Assembly (NCBI RefSeq): GCF_006088715.1
Contig: NZ_CP030771.1
Location: 7,686,001-7,750,000 of the forward strand
Origin: Streptomyces sp. YIM 121038
Lineage (GTDB): Bacteria > Actinomycetota > Actinomycetes > Streptomycetales > Streptomycetaceae
Length of the DNA stretch: 64,000 bases
Direction of reading: 5' to 3'
The position numbers and the translations under genes were made by a program. Position 1 is the first letter of the stretch. Each line of letters starts with the position of its first letter. The notes beneath the pieces are model-generated. The model did not search any database and had not been told where the DNA came from. It saw only the letters and a list, made by a program, of their open reading frames with translations. Positions 28,998 to 36,844 of the stretch are shown here, piece by piece.

Positions 28998-29761
28998 GGG
29001 CGGACCTCGCGCTCGCGCAGCCGCGCGGGGTCCAGGACGTCGCGGATCAGCCGCAGTTCGGCCGGTGCGGGCTCGCGGGTGCGGGGCGGCTCGTCGGGGA
29101 CGGGAAGTGCGAAGGACGTCGCCTCGCGGACCTGCGCCGCCGGCACGCCCGGGTGGACGGACACCAGGCGCATCGAGCGGTCGGGCGTGGCGAAGTCGAA
29201 GACGCCCAGGTCCGACACGACGCGGCGCAGGTCGTGGTAGCGGGTCGCGGAAGGGCCCGCCGCGGCGGCGCTGTCGTGGCCGACGCCGCTGACCATGTCG
29301 ACCTTCTCGACGAACACGCGCCGCGCGTGCTTCGGTATCCAGTAACTGACCGGGTTGTTCAGCGTGTTCACCGGGGCCCCGCGGACTCCGAGGAGCTGCC
29401 GGGTGGGGCGGTGCCAGTCGCCTACACAGGAGATGTTCTGGTTGCCGAAGCGGTCGATCTGGCTCGCGCCCATCATCACGTGCCGCCGCCCGCCCATCAC
29501 CATCGTCAGATGGCGGCGGAACGGCAGCCAGCCCTCCGTCACCGCCGAGGGCTCCCCGAGCGCGGGCACGTCCCCGATGAGCAGGGCCTCGCCGTCCGTG
29601 AGCAGCAGGTCCGGGGCGAACGTCAGCTTCGCGAGCCGGGCCGCGAGGGTGGGGACGGTGCCCATGGGGGCGGCCAGGACCTCGCCGTCGCCGCGCCACG
29701 CCTCGGCGCAGGCGATCACGCAGTACTCGGCGCGGGTGACGGCGGTCGTGGTGCGCGTCAT
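28994..29761 (-). CDS. ipdB: Ring-opening hydrolase subunit IpdB (CoA-transferase fold)
   Basis: A 255-residue class I CoA-transferase-fold protein. With IpdA it forms an enzyme that opens the last carbocycle of the steroid (COCHEA-CoA hydrolase) rather than moving CoA. It has EYCVIACAEAWRGDGEV at the start and the conserved MMGASQIDRFGNQNIS. The SENG motif of true CoA transferases, which pcaJ in this window does have, is absent. The start ATG at 29761 overlaps the ipdA stop by four bases. Confidence 0.88.
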   Translation of the reverse strand: MTRTTTAVTRAEYCVIACAEAWRGDGEVLAAPMGTVPTLAARLAKLTFAPDLLLTDGEALLIGDVPALGEPSAVTEGWLPFRRHLTMVMGGRRHVMMGASQIDRFGNQNISCVGDWHRPTRQLLGVRGAPVNTLNNPVSYWIPKHARRVFVEKVDMVSGVGHDSAAAAGPSATRYHDLRRVVSDLGVFDFATPDRSMRLVSVHPGVPAAQVREATSFALPVPDEPPRTREPAPAELRLIRDVLDPARLREREVRP

Positions 29762-30750
29762 CGCTGCTCCTTGTGCCAGGTGCGGACGGCCTGTCGGTAG
29801 TCCTCCTCGTCGCCGGACAGGAAGCGGTCGTGGAACTCCGCCCAGGCGTCGGGGGCGGCCGCCGCCGTGGCGTAGGCCTTCTGGAAGGGCTCGTCGCGGC
29901 CGTAGTCCGGCACGCACGAGGTGAAGTGCGCGCCCCCCGGGGTCTCGGTCACGCCCGTCACGCTGTGCCGCGAGACGAGCAGGGTCTGGGGTGCCGCCTG
30001 TGACGTCGGCGCGGGGGAGGCGGCTGTCGGCCCGGGGGAGGCAGGGGAAGCGGTGGGGGCTGGGGAGGCGGTGGACGTGGCCGGAGCGGCGCCGTCCGCA
30101 GGGGCGCCGAAGTCGACCAGGCGCTCGCACGACACGTACGCCGCGTCGGCCGCCTCGCAGAACAGGTCGTCGACGTACGGGTCGGGGCCCAGATACTGGC
30201 CGTTGCCCCGGCGGTCCGCGCGGTTCAGGTGCACCAGGGCGGCGTCCAGGCGCAGGGCCGGGACGGCGACGAGCTCCTCCCCGTCCCCGTACGGCGACGT
30301 GACCGTGCGCAGCTGGGGGTTGACCCGCAGGACGTCCGAGCCGAGACCGGCGCGCACGGGCAGGAACGGCAGGCGCTGGGCGGCGGCGGTGAGACCTTGC
30401 AGGAACATCGCCTCGTCCAGCTCGACGAGGTCGAGGCCGCCCCGCTCGCGGGCCGCCCGGAAGTGCGGCTCCAGGGGGATCGAGTCGAGCGTCACGAAGG
30501 CCGTGACCAGCTTGCGGATCCTCCCGGCGGCGAGGAGCAGGCCGACGTCCGGGCCGCCGTACGCCACGACGGTCAGGTCGGTGACGTCCGAGCGCAGCAG
30601 GGCCCGGACCAGGGCCATCGGCTTGCGGCGCGAGCCCCAGCCGCCGATGCCGAGCGTCATCCCGCTCTCCAGGCGCCCCACGACGTCCTCGGGAGCCATG
30701 GTCTTGTCCCGGCCGCCCCGGGCCCGAGGGGTGTCTGCCGGATCGCTCAT
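29758..30750 (-). CDS. ipdA: Ring-opening hydrolase subunit IpdA with low-complexity insertion
   Basis: A 330-residue class I CoA-transferase-fold protein, partner of IpdB. GIGGWGSRRKPMALVRAL and VVAYGGPDVGLLL begin the fold; VELDEAMF near residue 110 holds the acidic residues expected at the active site. Family members are about 290 residues; the excess is explained by a block at about residues 214-256 made almost only of Ala, Pro, Ser, Thr and Gly (ASPAPTASPASPG-like), placed after CERLVDFG and before LLVSRHSVTGV. The fold is otherwise intact, so the insertion is probably a surface loop. Start overlaps the echA20 stop (ATGA). Confidence 0.88.
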   Translation of the reverse strand: MSDPADTPRARGGRDKTMAPEDVVGRLESGMTLGIGGWGSRRKPMALVRALLRSDVTDLTVVAYGGPDVGLLLAAGRIRKLVTAFVTLDSIPLEPHFRAARERGGLDLVELDEAMFLQGLTAAAQRLPFLPVRAGLGSDVLRVNPQLRTVTSPYGDGEELVAVPALRLDAALVHLNRADRRGNGQYLGPDPYVDDLFCEAADAAYVSCERLVDFGAPADGAAPATSTASPAPTASPASPGPTAASPAPTSQAAPQTLLVSRHSVTGVTETPGGAHFTSCVPDYGRDEPFQKAYATAAAAPDAWAEFHDRFLSGDEEDYRQAVRTWHKEQR

Positions 30751-31532
30751 GCCGTGTCCTCCCCGGCCGGTACGGAGCTGTCGGGCGGCACGGAGGGCGC
30801 GCCGAAGCCTTCGCGGACGCGGGCGGCCACGCCGCTCAGGCTCGCCTCGAAGGTGAAGCCCTGCTCGAAGCGGTAGCTGCGGCGCACGTCCACCGGGTCG
30901 ATGCCGTTGATCGCGGCCTTGGCCAGGCGCAGCAGCGTGCCGTCCTTGCGGGCGATCTCGCGCGCGAGGGCGAGGGCCGCCGCGCGCAGGTCGGCGCGCG
31001 GCACGACCCGCCACACCGAGCCGTGCGCGTGCAGCTCGGCCGCGGTGGCCGTGCGCGACGTGTAGAACAGCGCGCGCATCAGGTGCTGGGGGACCAGACG
31101 GGCCAGGTGCGTGGCGGCGCCGAGCGCGCCGCGGTCCAGCTCCGGGAGGCCGAACGTGGCGTCGTCGCTCGCCACGATCGCGTCCGCGTTGCCCACCAGG
31201 CCGATGCCGCCGCCCAGGCAGAAGCCCTGGACGGCCGCGACGACCGGGACCGCGCAGTCGTACACCGCCGCGAAGGCCTCCGCGCAGCCGCGGTTGACGC
31301 CGAGCAGCGCGCCGTGGCCGGGGTCGCGGCGCAGCTCCTTGATGTCCACGCCCGCGTTGAACCCCCGGCCCTCGGCGGCGAGCAGTACGCAGCGCACGCC
31401 GGGGTCGCGGCCCGCGGCGCGCACCGCGTCCGCCAGGGCGAACCACCCGTGCACCGGAAGGGCGTTGACCGGTGCGTAGTCGACGGTGACGACGGCCACG
31501 CCCTCCTCGGGGGGCGAAGTGGAGACAGGCAT
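30747..31532 (-). CDS. echA20: Crotonase-fold ring-cleaving hydrolase EchA20
   Basis: A 261-residue crotonase-superfamily enzyme that hydrolyses ring D of the CoA-bound steroid remnant in the HIP pathway. It has GRGFNAGVDIKEL and GFCLGGGIGLVGNADAIVA, the two oxyanion-hole segments, then FGLPELDRGALGAATHLARLVPQHLMR, which is close to mycobacterial EchA20. It starts the minus-strand operon with ipdA, ipdB and ipdC, 71 bp from the divergent SDR gene, with a KstR2-like site between. Confidence 0.92.
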   Translation of the reverse strand: MPVSTSPPEEGVAVVTVDYAPVNALPVHGWFALADAVRAAGRDPGVRCVLLAAEGRGFNAGVDIKELRRDPGHGALLGVNRGCAEAFAAVYDCAVPVVAAVQGFCLGGGIGLVGNADAIVASDDATFGLPELDRGALGAATHLARLVPQHLMRALFYTSRTATAAELHAHGSVWRVVPRADLRAAALALAREIARKDGTLLRLAKAAINGIDPVDVRRSYRFEQGFTFEASLSGVAARVREGFGAPSVPPDSSVPAGEDTA

Positions 31533-31565
31533 CAGAGGATCCGCTACCTTTCAACCAGCGCCTTC

Positions 31566-31584
31566 AACCAAACATTTGTTAGTT
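31566..31584. promoter_or_regulatory. KstR2-like operator in echA20/SDR divergent promoter
   Basis: AACCAAACATTTGTTAGTT is a near-palindrome sharing its core with the site at 22229 (read on the other strand) and matching AnCAAGnnCTTGnT at 8 of 10 fixed positions. It lies 34 bp upstream of echA20 and 20 bp upstream of the SDR start. Confidence 0.7.
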
Positions 31585-31603
31585 GCTCAGGAAGGTAGCA
31601 GCG

Positions 31604-32368
31604 ATGACTGACAATCGACAGGTGGTCGTGGTCACCGGCGGCACCCGCGGCGTCGGGGCCGGGATCGCCCGCGGCTTCCTGGCCACCGGCGCGCACGTCG
31701 TCATCTGCGCCCGCAAGCCGCCCGAGCGGGCCGTCGAAGTGCCGGGCGCCACCGCGGAGTTCCGCCCGGCGGACCTGCGGGACGCCGCGGCGGCGCACGC
31801 CCTGATCGCCGGGGTCGCCGCCGACCACGGACGGCTCGACGTCCTGGTGAACAACGCGGGCGGCACGCCCTTCGGCCTCCTCGCCGGGACCACCGCCGCC
31901 CGTCAGACGAAGATCGTCCAGCTCAATCTGCTCGCCCCGCTGTACGCCTCCCTCGCCGCCCACGAGGTGATGAGCCGTCAGGAGACGGGCGGCGCCGTCA
32001 TCATGATCGGCAGCGTCAGCGGCACCCGCCCCTCGCCGGGCTCGGGAGCCTACGGCGCCGCCAAGGCGGGTTTGGCGAACCTGGCCCGCACCATGGCCGT
32101 CGAATGGGCCCCGCACGTGCGCGTGAACACCGTGGTGCTCGGCCTGGTCCGCACCGAGAGCACCCATCTGCACTACGGCGACGAGGAGGGGGTCGCCGCG
32201 GTGGCCCGGACGATCCCGCTCGGCCGCCTCGCCGACCCCGCGGACGCCGCCGACGCCTGCGTGTTCCTCGCCTCCGCCGCCGCGCGGTACATCAGCGGCG
32301 CGGCCCTCCAGGTGGACGGCGGCGGCGAACGGCCCGCGTTCCTGGACGCCGCGACCGTGAACCACTGA
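31604..32368 (+). CDS. SDR dehydrogenase of the HIP locus (Rv3549c-like)
   Basis: A 254-residue short-chain dehydrogenase. Cofactor loop VTGGTRGVGAGIAR, NNAGG, serine in IGSVSGTRPSPG, and YGAAK are present. It is placed exactly where mycobacteria have Rv3549c: divergent from echA20 and next to an Rv3548c-like gene. The start ATG at 31604 follows GGAAGG. The reaction has not been fixed; reduction or oxidation of a hydroxyl on a ring fragment is likely. Regulated by the adjacent KstR2-like site. Confidence 0.8.
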   Translation: MTDNRQVVVVTGGTRGVGAGIARGFLATGAHVVICARKPPERAVEVPGATAEFRPADLRDAAAAHALIAGVAADHGRLDVLVNNAGGTPFGLLAGTTAARQTKIVQLNLLAPLYASLAAHEVMSRQETGGAVIMIGSVSGTRPSPGSGAYGAAKAGLANLARTMAVEWAPHVRVNTVVLGLVRTESTHLHYGDEEGVAAVARTIPLGRLADPADAADACVFLASAAARYISGAALQVDGGGERPAFLDAATVNH

Positions 32369-32453
32369 GCCCGTACGCCTGACCCTCGTACCACTCACCC
32401 CCGCGCCGCCCGCCCGGCGCGCCGGACACCCCGCCCGTACGAAGGAGATCCGT

Positions 32454-33380
32454 ATGACCGCAGCCGTCGATTCCGGGATCTGCGCGGGCCGCGTCGTGAT
32501 CGTCACGGGTGCGGGCCGGGGCCTCGGCCGGGCGCACGCGCGCGCGTACGCGGCCGAGGGCGCGCGGGTCGTCGTCAACGACCTCGGGGCGGCCCGCGAC
32601 GGCTCCGGCGTCTCCGGAGGCCCCGCGCAGGACGTCGTCGAGGAGATCCGCGCGGCGGGCGGCGACGCCGTCGCGCACTGCGGCGACGTCGCGACCCCCG
32701 AGGGCGCCGCATCGCTCGTCCAGGCCGCCCTGGAGACCTACGGCCGCCTGGACACCCTCGTGAACAACGCGGGCTTCCTGCGCGACCGCATGCTGGTCAA
32801 CCTCGACGAGGACGACTGGGACGCGGTGCTCCACGTGCACCTCAAGGGCCACTTCCTGCCCCTGAAGCACGCGGGCGCGCACTGGCGGGCCGCGGCCAAG
32901 GCCGGGCGCGCCCCGCACGCGTGCGTGGTCAACACCAGCTCCGGAGCGGGCCTCCTCGGCAGTGTGGGGCAGGGCAACTACAGCGCGGCCAAGGCGGGCG
33001 TCCTCGGCCTCACGCTGGTCGCCGCCGCCGAACTCGCCGCCTACGGAGTGCGCGTGAACGCCCTCGCGCCCGCCGCCCGCACCCGCATGACCGAGCAGAC
33101 CTTCGCCGAGGCCATGGCCGCCCCCCAGGAGGGCGCCTTCGACGCCATGGCCCCGGAGAACGTGTCCCCGCTGGTCGTCTGGCTCGGCTCCACCGCGTCG
33201 GCCGGGGTCACGGGCCGCGTCTTCGAGGCCGAGGGCGGCCGCATCACCGTCATGGAGGGCTGGCGCCCCGGCCCCAGCGCCGACAAGGGCGCCCGCTGGA
33301 GCCCGGCCGAGGCGGGCGAGGCGGCCCTGAAGCTGCTCTCCCGCGCCGAGCCGCCGCAGCCGGTGTACGGGGCGCGCTGA
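32454..33380 (+). CDS. SDR dehydrogenase of the HIP locus (Rv3548c-like)
   Basis: A 308-residue SDR of the longer type related to the dehydrogenase domain of peroxisomal multifunctional enzyme. It has VTGAGRGLGRAHARAYAAEG, NDLGAARDGSG, NNAGFLRDRML, the serine in NTSSGAGLLGSVGQGNY, and YSAAK. C-terminal residues from about 240 extend past the fold with EGGRITVMEGWRPG. GAAGGAG precedes the ATG. It is probably co-transcribed with the SDR before it (85 bp gap) and is convergent with pcaG. Confidence 0.8.
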   Translation: MTAAVDSGICAGRVVIVTGAGRGLGRAHARAYAAEGARVVVNDLGAARDGSGVSGGPAQDVVEEIRAAGGDAVAHCGDVATPEGAASLVQAALETYGRLDTLVNNAGFLRDRMLVNLDEDDWDAVLHVHLKGHFLPLKHAGAHWRAAAKAGRAPHACVVNTSSGAGLLGSVGQGNYSAAKAGVLGLTLVAAAELAAYGVRVNALAPAARTRMTEQTFAEAMAAPQEGAFDAMAPENVSPLVVWLGSTASAGVTGRVFEAEGGRITVMEGWRPGPSADKGARWSPAEAGEAALKLLSRAEPPQPVYGAR

Positions 33381-33404
33381 CCGCCCGCCGCACGGACGAG
33401 AGGG

Positions 33405-33971
33405 TCACCCGAAGGCCAGGAACACCGTCTCGTCGTCTCCCTGGAGGTGGATGTCGAACCGGTACGTGCCGTGCGGACCCGGGCGCGCGAGCAGTGTCGC
33501 GCGCCGGTCGGGGGCCAGCGAGCGGAGCAGGGCGTCGTCCGGGTCGTCCGTCAGGTACGCGCGCGTGTACAGATGGTCCAGGAGCCCGCGCGCGAACACC
33601 GCGAGGCAGACGTACGGGGCGCCGCCCGGCCTGAGGGTGCGTACCGCCCAGTGCCCGTCCGGGTCCGTCGGCACCCGGCCGAAGCCCGTGAACGTGACGC
33701 CGTCGCGCCCCCGCGGCACCCCGCTGACCGCGTCCTGGCGCAGCGATCCGGGCGCGCCCGCGCGCGAGCCGTCCGGGGCGGCCTGCCACGTCTCCACGAG
33801 GCCGTCGTCCACGGGCACGCCCTTGCCGTCGTACACGTATCCGTGAAGGGTGACGGCGTCCGGATGGCCCGTGGGCGCGATCTCGCCACCGCGCGGGAAC
33901 GGCAGCGCGTAGCCGTGGTAGGGACCGATGGTCTGCGAGGGCGTCGGCGCGTGCGGCGGCGTGGCGCTCAT
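33405..33971 (-). CDS. pcaG: Protocatechuate 3,4-dioxygenase alpha subunit
   Basis: A 188-residue alpha subunit of intradiol protocatechuate dioxygenase. It starts with SQTIGPYHGYALPFPRGG, has LHGYVYDGKGVPVDDGLVETWQA and ends with RFDIHLQGDDETVFLAF, all typical. The alpha chain is structural and substrate-binding; the iron sits in beta. The ATG at 33971 overlaps pcaH stop (ATGA). In Streptomyces coelicolor pcaB and pcaL follow; here the next gene, 24 bp away, is convergent and unrelated. Confidence 0.95.
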   Translation of the reverse strand: MSATPPHAPTPSQTIGPYHGYALPFPRGGEIAPTGHPDAVTLHGYVYDGKGVPVDDGLVETWQAAPDGSRAGAPGSLRQDAVSGVPRGRDGVTFTGFGRVPTDPDGHWAVRTLRPGGAPYVCLAVFARGLLDHLYTRAYLTDDPDDALLRSLAPDRRATLLARPGPHGTYRFDIHLQGDDETVFLAFG

Positions 33972-34744
33972 GCGGCACCGTCCTCGAAGCGGGTGGCGGA
34001 CGGGCCGTCCAGGACGATGTCCCAGCGGTAGCCGAGCGCCCACTCCGGCACCGTCAGACCGTGGTCGTACGCGGCCACCAGACGGGCCCGCGCCGCCTCG
34101 TCGGGGATCGACAGGAAGACGGGGTCGTAGGCGAGCAGCGGATCGGCCGGGAAGTACATCTGGGTCACCAGGCGCTGCGCGAACGCCCGGCCGAACAGCG
34201 AGAAGTGCAGATGGGCGGGGCGCCAGGCGTTGTCGTGGTTGCGCCAGGGGTAGGCGCCGGGCCGGATCGTGGTGAAGGAGTACGCGCCGTCGTCGTCGGT
34301 CAGACAGCGGCCGAAGCCGGTGAAGTTCGGGTCGAGCGGCGCCGCGTGCCCATCGCGCCGGTGCACGTATCTGCCGGACGCGTTGGCCTGCCACATCTCG
34401 ACCAACTGGCCGCGCAACGGGCGCCCGTGATGGTCTGTCAGGCGCCCCGAGACGGTGATGCGCTCGCCGAGGGGCTCGCCCGTGTGCTGGCGGGTCAGAT
34501 CGCGCTCGAAGTCGGTGACGTCCGCGACGCCGAAGACCGGCCCGGTCAGCTCCACGGCCTCCGGGTCGCGGACGGGCACGGCGGAGTGGTGCGGATGGCG
34601 CAGCAGGGCCCCGCGGTAGGGCGGGACGCCGTGGGGCGTGCCGGGTCGCGAGGGCGCGGCGGCGCCCGGTGCGGCCCGGCCGCCGCCCGGCACGGCGCCC
34701 CTCCGGCGCGCGCTCAGGTCCTCGTACGGGGGATGGGGGGTCAT
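33968..34744 (-). CDS. pcaH: Protocatechuate 3,4-dioxygenase beta subunit
   Basis: A 258-residue beta subunit carrying the catalytic Fe(III). The ligands are visible: tyrosines in ASGRYVHRRD and PGAYPWRN and histidines in RPAHLHFS. The core starts at about PPYRGALLRHP; the ~40 residues before it are a Gly/Ala/Pro-rich extension. With PcaG it cleaves protocatechuate to 3-carboxy-cis,cis-muconate. It lies 39 bp after pcaJ; pcaF, which sits between them in S. coelicolor, is missing. Confidence 0.95.
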   Translation of the reverse strand: MTPHPPYEDLSARRRGAVPGGGRAAPGAAAPSRPGTPHGVPPYRGALLRHPHHSAVPVRDPEAVELTGPVFGVADVTDFERDLTRQHTGEPLGERITVSGRLTDHHGRPLRGQLVEMWQANASGRYVHRRDGHAAPLDPNFTGFGRCLTDDDGAYSFTTIRPGAYPWRNHDNAWRPAHLHFSLFGRAFAQRLVTQMYFPADPLLAYDPVFLSIPDEAARARLVAAYDHGLTVPEWALGYRWDIVLDGPSATRFEDGAA

Positions 34745-34783
34745 GGTGGCTGCCGCTCCCTTCCGGACCGGTCGGGCCGGTCC

Positions 34784-35422
34784 TCACGCGTCGGGGACGC
34801 GCACCTTCGCCGCCGTCCGCGCGACGATCTCGGTGACGCCGACTCCCGGCGCGCGCTCGGTCAACTGAAGTCCGTCCTCGGTGACGTCGAAGACGCCGAG
34901 GTCCGTGATGACGCGGTGCACACACCGCCTGCCGGTGAGCGGCAGGTCGCACTCCTGCACGAGCTTGGGCGAGCCGTCCTTGGCGGTGTGGGCCATCGTC
35001 ACGATCACCCGGCGGGCGCCGTGCACCAGGTCCATCGCCCCGCCGATCCCCGTCACGAGCCGCCCGGGGACCGCCCAGTTGGCGAGGTCCCCGCGCGCGG
35101 AGACCTGCATCGCGCCCAGGACCGCCACGTCGAGGTGGCCGCCGCGGATCATCCCGAACGACAGCGCCGAGTCGAAGTACGCCGCCCCGGGCAGCGCCGT
35201 CACCGTCTCCTTGCCCGCGTTGATCAGGTCCGGGTCGACCGCGTCCGCCGTGGGGTAGGGGCCGACGCCCAGGACGCCGTTCTCGGACTGGACGACCACC
35301 TCCACGCCCGGCGGCAGGAAACCCGGGATCAGCGTCGGCAGGCCGATGCCCAGATTGACGTACTGGCCGTCCCGCAGTTCGCCCGCCGCCCGGGCCGCCA
35401 CCTGCTCGCGGGTCCACGCCAT
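34784..35422 (-). CDS. pcaJ: 3-oxoadipate CoA-transferase beta subunit
   Basis: A 212-residue class I CoA-transferase beta subunit. The catalytic glutamate is in the [12 protein letters not shown] motif and [17 protein letters not shown] follows. Its ATG overlaps the pcaI stop by one base (TGATG). With PcaI it transfers CoA from succinyl-CoA to 3-oxoadipate. Sequence alone does not separate it from succinyl-CoA:acetoacetate transferases (ScoB); the adjacent pcaH, pcaG and pcaV genes decide it. Confidence 0.88.
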   Translation of the reverse strand: MAWTREQVAARAAGELRDGQYVNLGIGLPTLIPGFLPPGVEVVVQSENGVLGVGPYPTADAVDPDLINAGKETVTALPGAAYFDSALSFGMIRGGHLDVAVLGAMQVSARGDLANWAVPGRLVTGIGGAMDLVHGARRVIVTMAHTAKDGSPKLVQECDLPLTGRRCVHRVITDLGVFDVTEDGLQLTERAPGVGVTEIVARTAAKVRVPDA

Positions 35423-36177
35423 CAGCCGCTCACCGTCCGCTTCTCGACGCGCTTGGCGGCGGCCTCGCGCGGGCCGAGGGCGACGACGCGGTGCACGAAG
35501 ACGCCCGGCAGGTGCACCGCGTCCGGGTCGATGGCGCCGGGCTCCACCAGCTCCTCCACCTCCGCGACGGTGACCCGCCCGGCCATCGCGGCCAGCGGGT
35601 TGAAGTTGCGGCTCGCCTTGGCGAACACCAGGTTGCCGTGCCGGTCGCCGCGGGCCGCCCGTACCAGGGCGAAGTCGGTGCGGATGCCGTGCTCCAGGAC
35701 GTGCGGCACGCCGTCGAACTCCCGCGTCTCCTTGGGCGGCGAGGCCACCGCGACCCCGCCCGCCGCGTCGTACCGCCAGGGAATCCCGCCGTCGGCGACC
35801 TGCGTGCCCACTCCGGCCGGGGTGTAGAAGGCGGGGATGCCGCAGCCTCCGGCGCGCAGGCGCTCCGCGAGGGTGCCCTGCGGGATCAGCTCCACCTCCA
35901 GCTCGCCCGCCAGGTACTGGCGCGCGAACTCTTCGTTGCCGCCGATGTACGAGGCCGTCACGCGCGCGACGCGGTGCGCCGCGAGCAGCGCGGCCAGGCC
36001 CGTGCCGAGCGCGCCGCAGTTGTTCGACACCACGCGCAGGTCCGTGGTGCCGCGCCGGTGCAGCGCCTCGATCAGGACGTTCGGCACGCCGCTGAGCCCG
36101 AAGCCGCCGACCGCGAGGGACGCGCCGTCCCCCACGTCGGCCACCGCCGCTGCGGCCGTGGCGACCACCTTGTCCAT
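35422..36177 (-). CDS. pcaI: 3-oxoadipate CoA-transferase alpha subunit
   Basis: A 251-residue class I CoA-transferase alpha subunit, with [16 protein letters not shown] near the start, [25 protein letters not shown] and [15 protein letters not shown]. First gene of the pca operon and divergent from pcaV, with small inverted repeats in between. Partner of PcaJ. The same caveat on acetoacetate-type enzymes applies. Confidence 0.88.
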   Translation of the reverse strand: MDKVVATAAAAVADVGDGASLAVGGFGLSGVPNVLIEALHRRGTTDLRVVSNNCGALGTGLAALLAAHRVARVTASYIGGNEEFARQYLAGELEVELIPQGTLAERLRAGGCGIPAFYTPAGVGTQVADGGIPWRYDAAGGVAVASPPKETREFDGVPHVLEHGIRTDFALVRAARGDRHGNLVFAKASRNFNPLAAMAGRVTVAEVEELVEPGAIDPDAVHLPGVFVHRVVALGPREAAAKRVEKRTVSG

Positions 36178-36203
36178 CCGGGCAGCCTCGTCTCCCTGCG
36201 ATC

Positions 36204-36217
36204 GTCAGCACACTGAC
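36204..36217. promoter_or_regulatory. Inverted repeat near pcaI start (candidate PcaV site)
   Basis: GTCAG-CACA-CTGAC is a perfect 5-bp inverted repeat 27 bp upstream of pcaI. Given the divergent MarR gene, it is a candidate operator. Confidence 0.45.
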
Positions 36218-36303
36218 TACTGGCATCTGCCGTACCGCGAACTCAAGTTCACGCTGCCACCGACCCGTAGGGCCGTCAAGGCTGCCTCAGGTCGGCTATC
36301 GTT

Positions 36304-36317
36304 CAGTGCACAAACTG
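36304..36317. promoter_or_regulatory. Inverted repeat near pcaV start (candidate PcaV site)
   Basis: CAGTGCACAAACTG contains CAGT/ACTG arms around six bases, 23 bp upstream of pcaV. It shares CAG(Y)GCACA-like bases with the site near pcaI. It could let PcaV control itself. Confidence 0.4.
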
Positions 36318-36339
36318 TCGTGTCAGGGAGGGGGCCGCC

Positions 36340-36795
36340 ATGGCCGCGGTGGATCTGACCAGCCATCCGGGGCACCTCGCCCGCCGCCTCCAGCAGGCCC
36401 ACCACCTCCTGTGGACCACGATGGTCTCGGAGGAGACCACGTCCCCCCAGTTCGCGGTCCTCAACAGCCTGGTGGCCGAGCCCGGCCTCGATCAGCGCGG
36501 CGTCGGCGAGCGCGTGGGCCTGGACCGGTCGACCGTCGCCGAGGTCATCAGCAGGCTCAGCCGCCGCGGCCTCGTCGACAAGGTCCGCGACCCGCAGGAC
36601 GGCCGCCGCGCCCTGCTGCGGCTCACCGCCGAAGGGCGGCGCGTCCACCGCAAGCTGACGGTGCGCACGGCCCGGATGAACCAGATCTTCCTCGCCCCGC
36701 TGAACGACGAGGAGCGCCGGCTGTTCCTCGGCCTGGCCCAGCGGGTCGCGGACGCCGCCGAGCACCTGCGGTCGGCGCCCCTGACGCCCTCCTGA
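36340..36795 (+). CDS. pcaV: MarR family repressor of the pca genes (PcaV)
   Basis: A 151-residue MarR regulator with a winged HTH: LDQRGVGERVGLDRSTVAEVISRLSRRGLVDKVRDPQDGRR spans about residues 47-90 (recognition helix and wing). Its start MAAVDLTSHPGHLARRLQQAH and divergent place beside pcaI match PcaV of Streptomyces coelicolor, which binds protocatechuate and lifts repression of pca genes. The start ATG follows AGGGAGGGGG. Strongly supported by sequence and synteny. Confidence 0.9.
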   Translation: MAAVDLTSHPGHLARRLQQAHHLLWTTMVSEETTSPQFAVLNSLVAEPGLDQRGVGERVGLDRSTVAEVISRLSRRGLVDKVRDPQDGRRALLRLTAEGRRVHRKLTVRTARMNQIFLAPLNDEERRLFLGLAQRVADAAEHLRSAPLTPS

Positions 36796-36800
36796 GCACC

Positions 36801-36844
36801 ACCGCGCTCACGCCTTGGCGCGCGCCACCGCGCTCACGCCTTGG
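36801..36844. repeat. 26-bp duplication at the end of the DUF3048 gene
   Basis: ACCGCGCTCACGCCTTGG occurs at 36801 and again at 36827, 26 bases apart. The second copy contains the stop codon of the DUF3048 gene (minus strand) and the first lies just past it, so the C-terminal end of the gene has been duplicated into the intergenic region. Confidence 0.8.

Noticed and set aside
28994..30750. ipdA and ipdB as an ordinary CoA transferase for oxoacids
   Set aside because: They lack the SENG motif, are embedded between echA20 and ipdC in the HIP order, and a separate true CoA transferase (pcaI/pcaJ) is present nearby.
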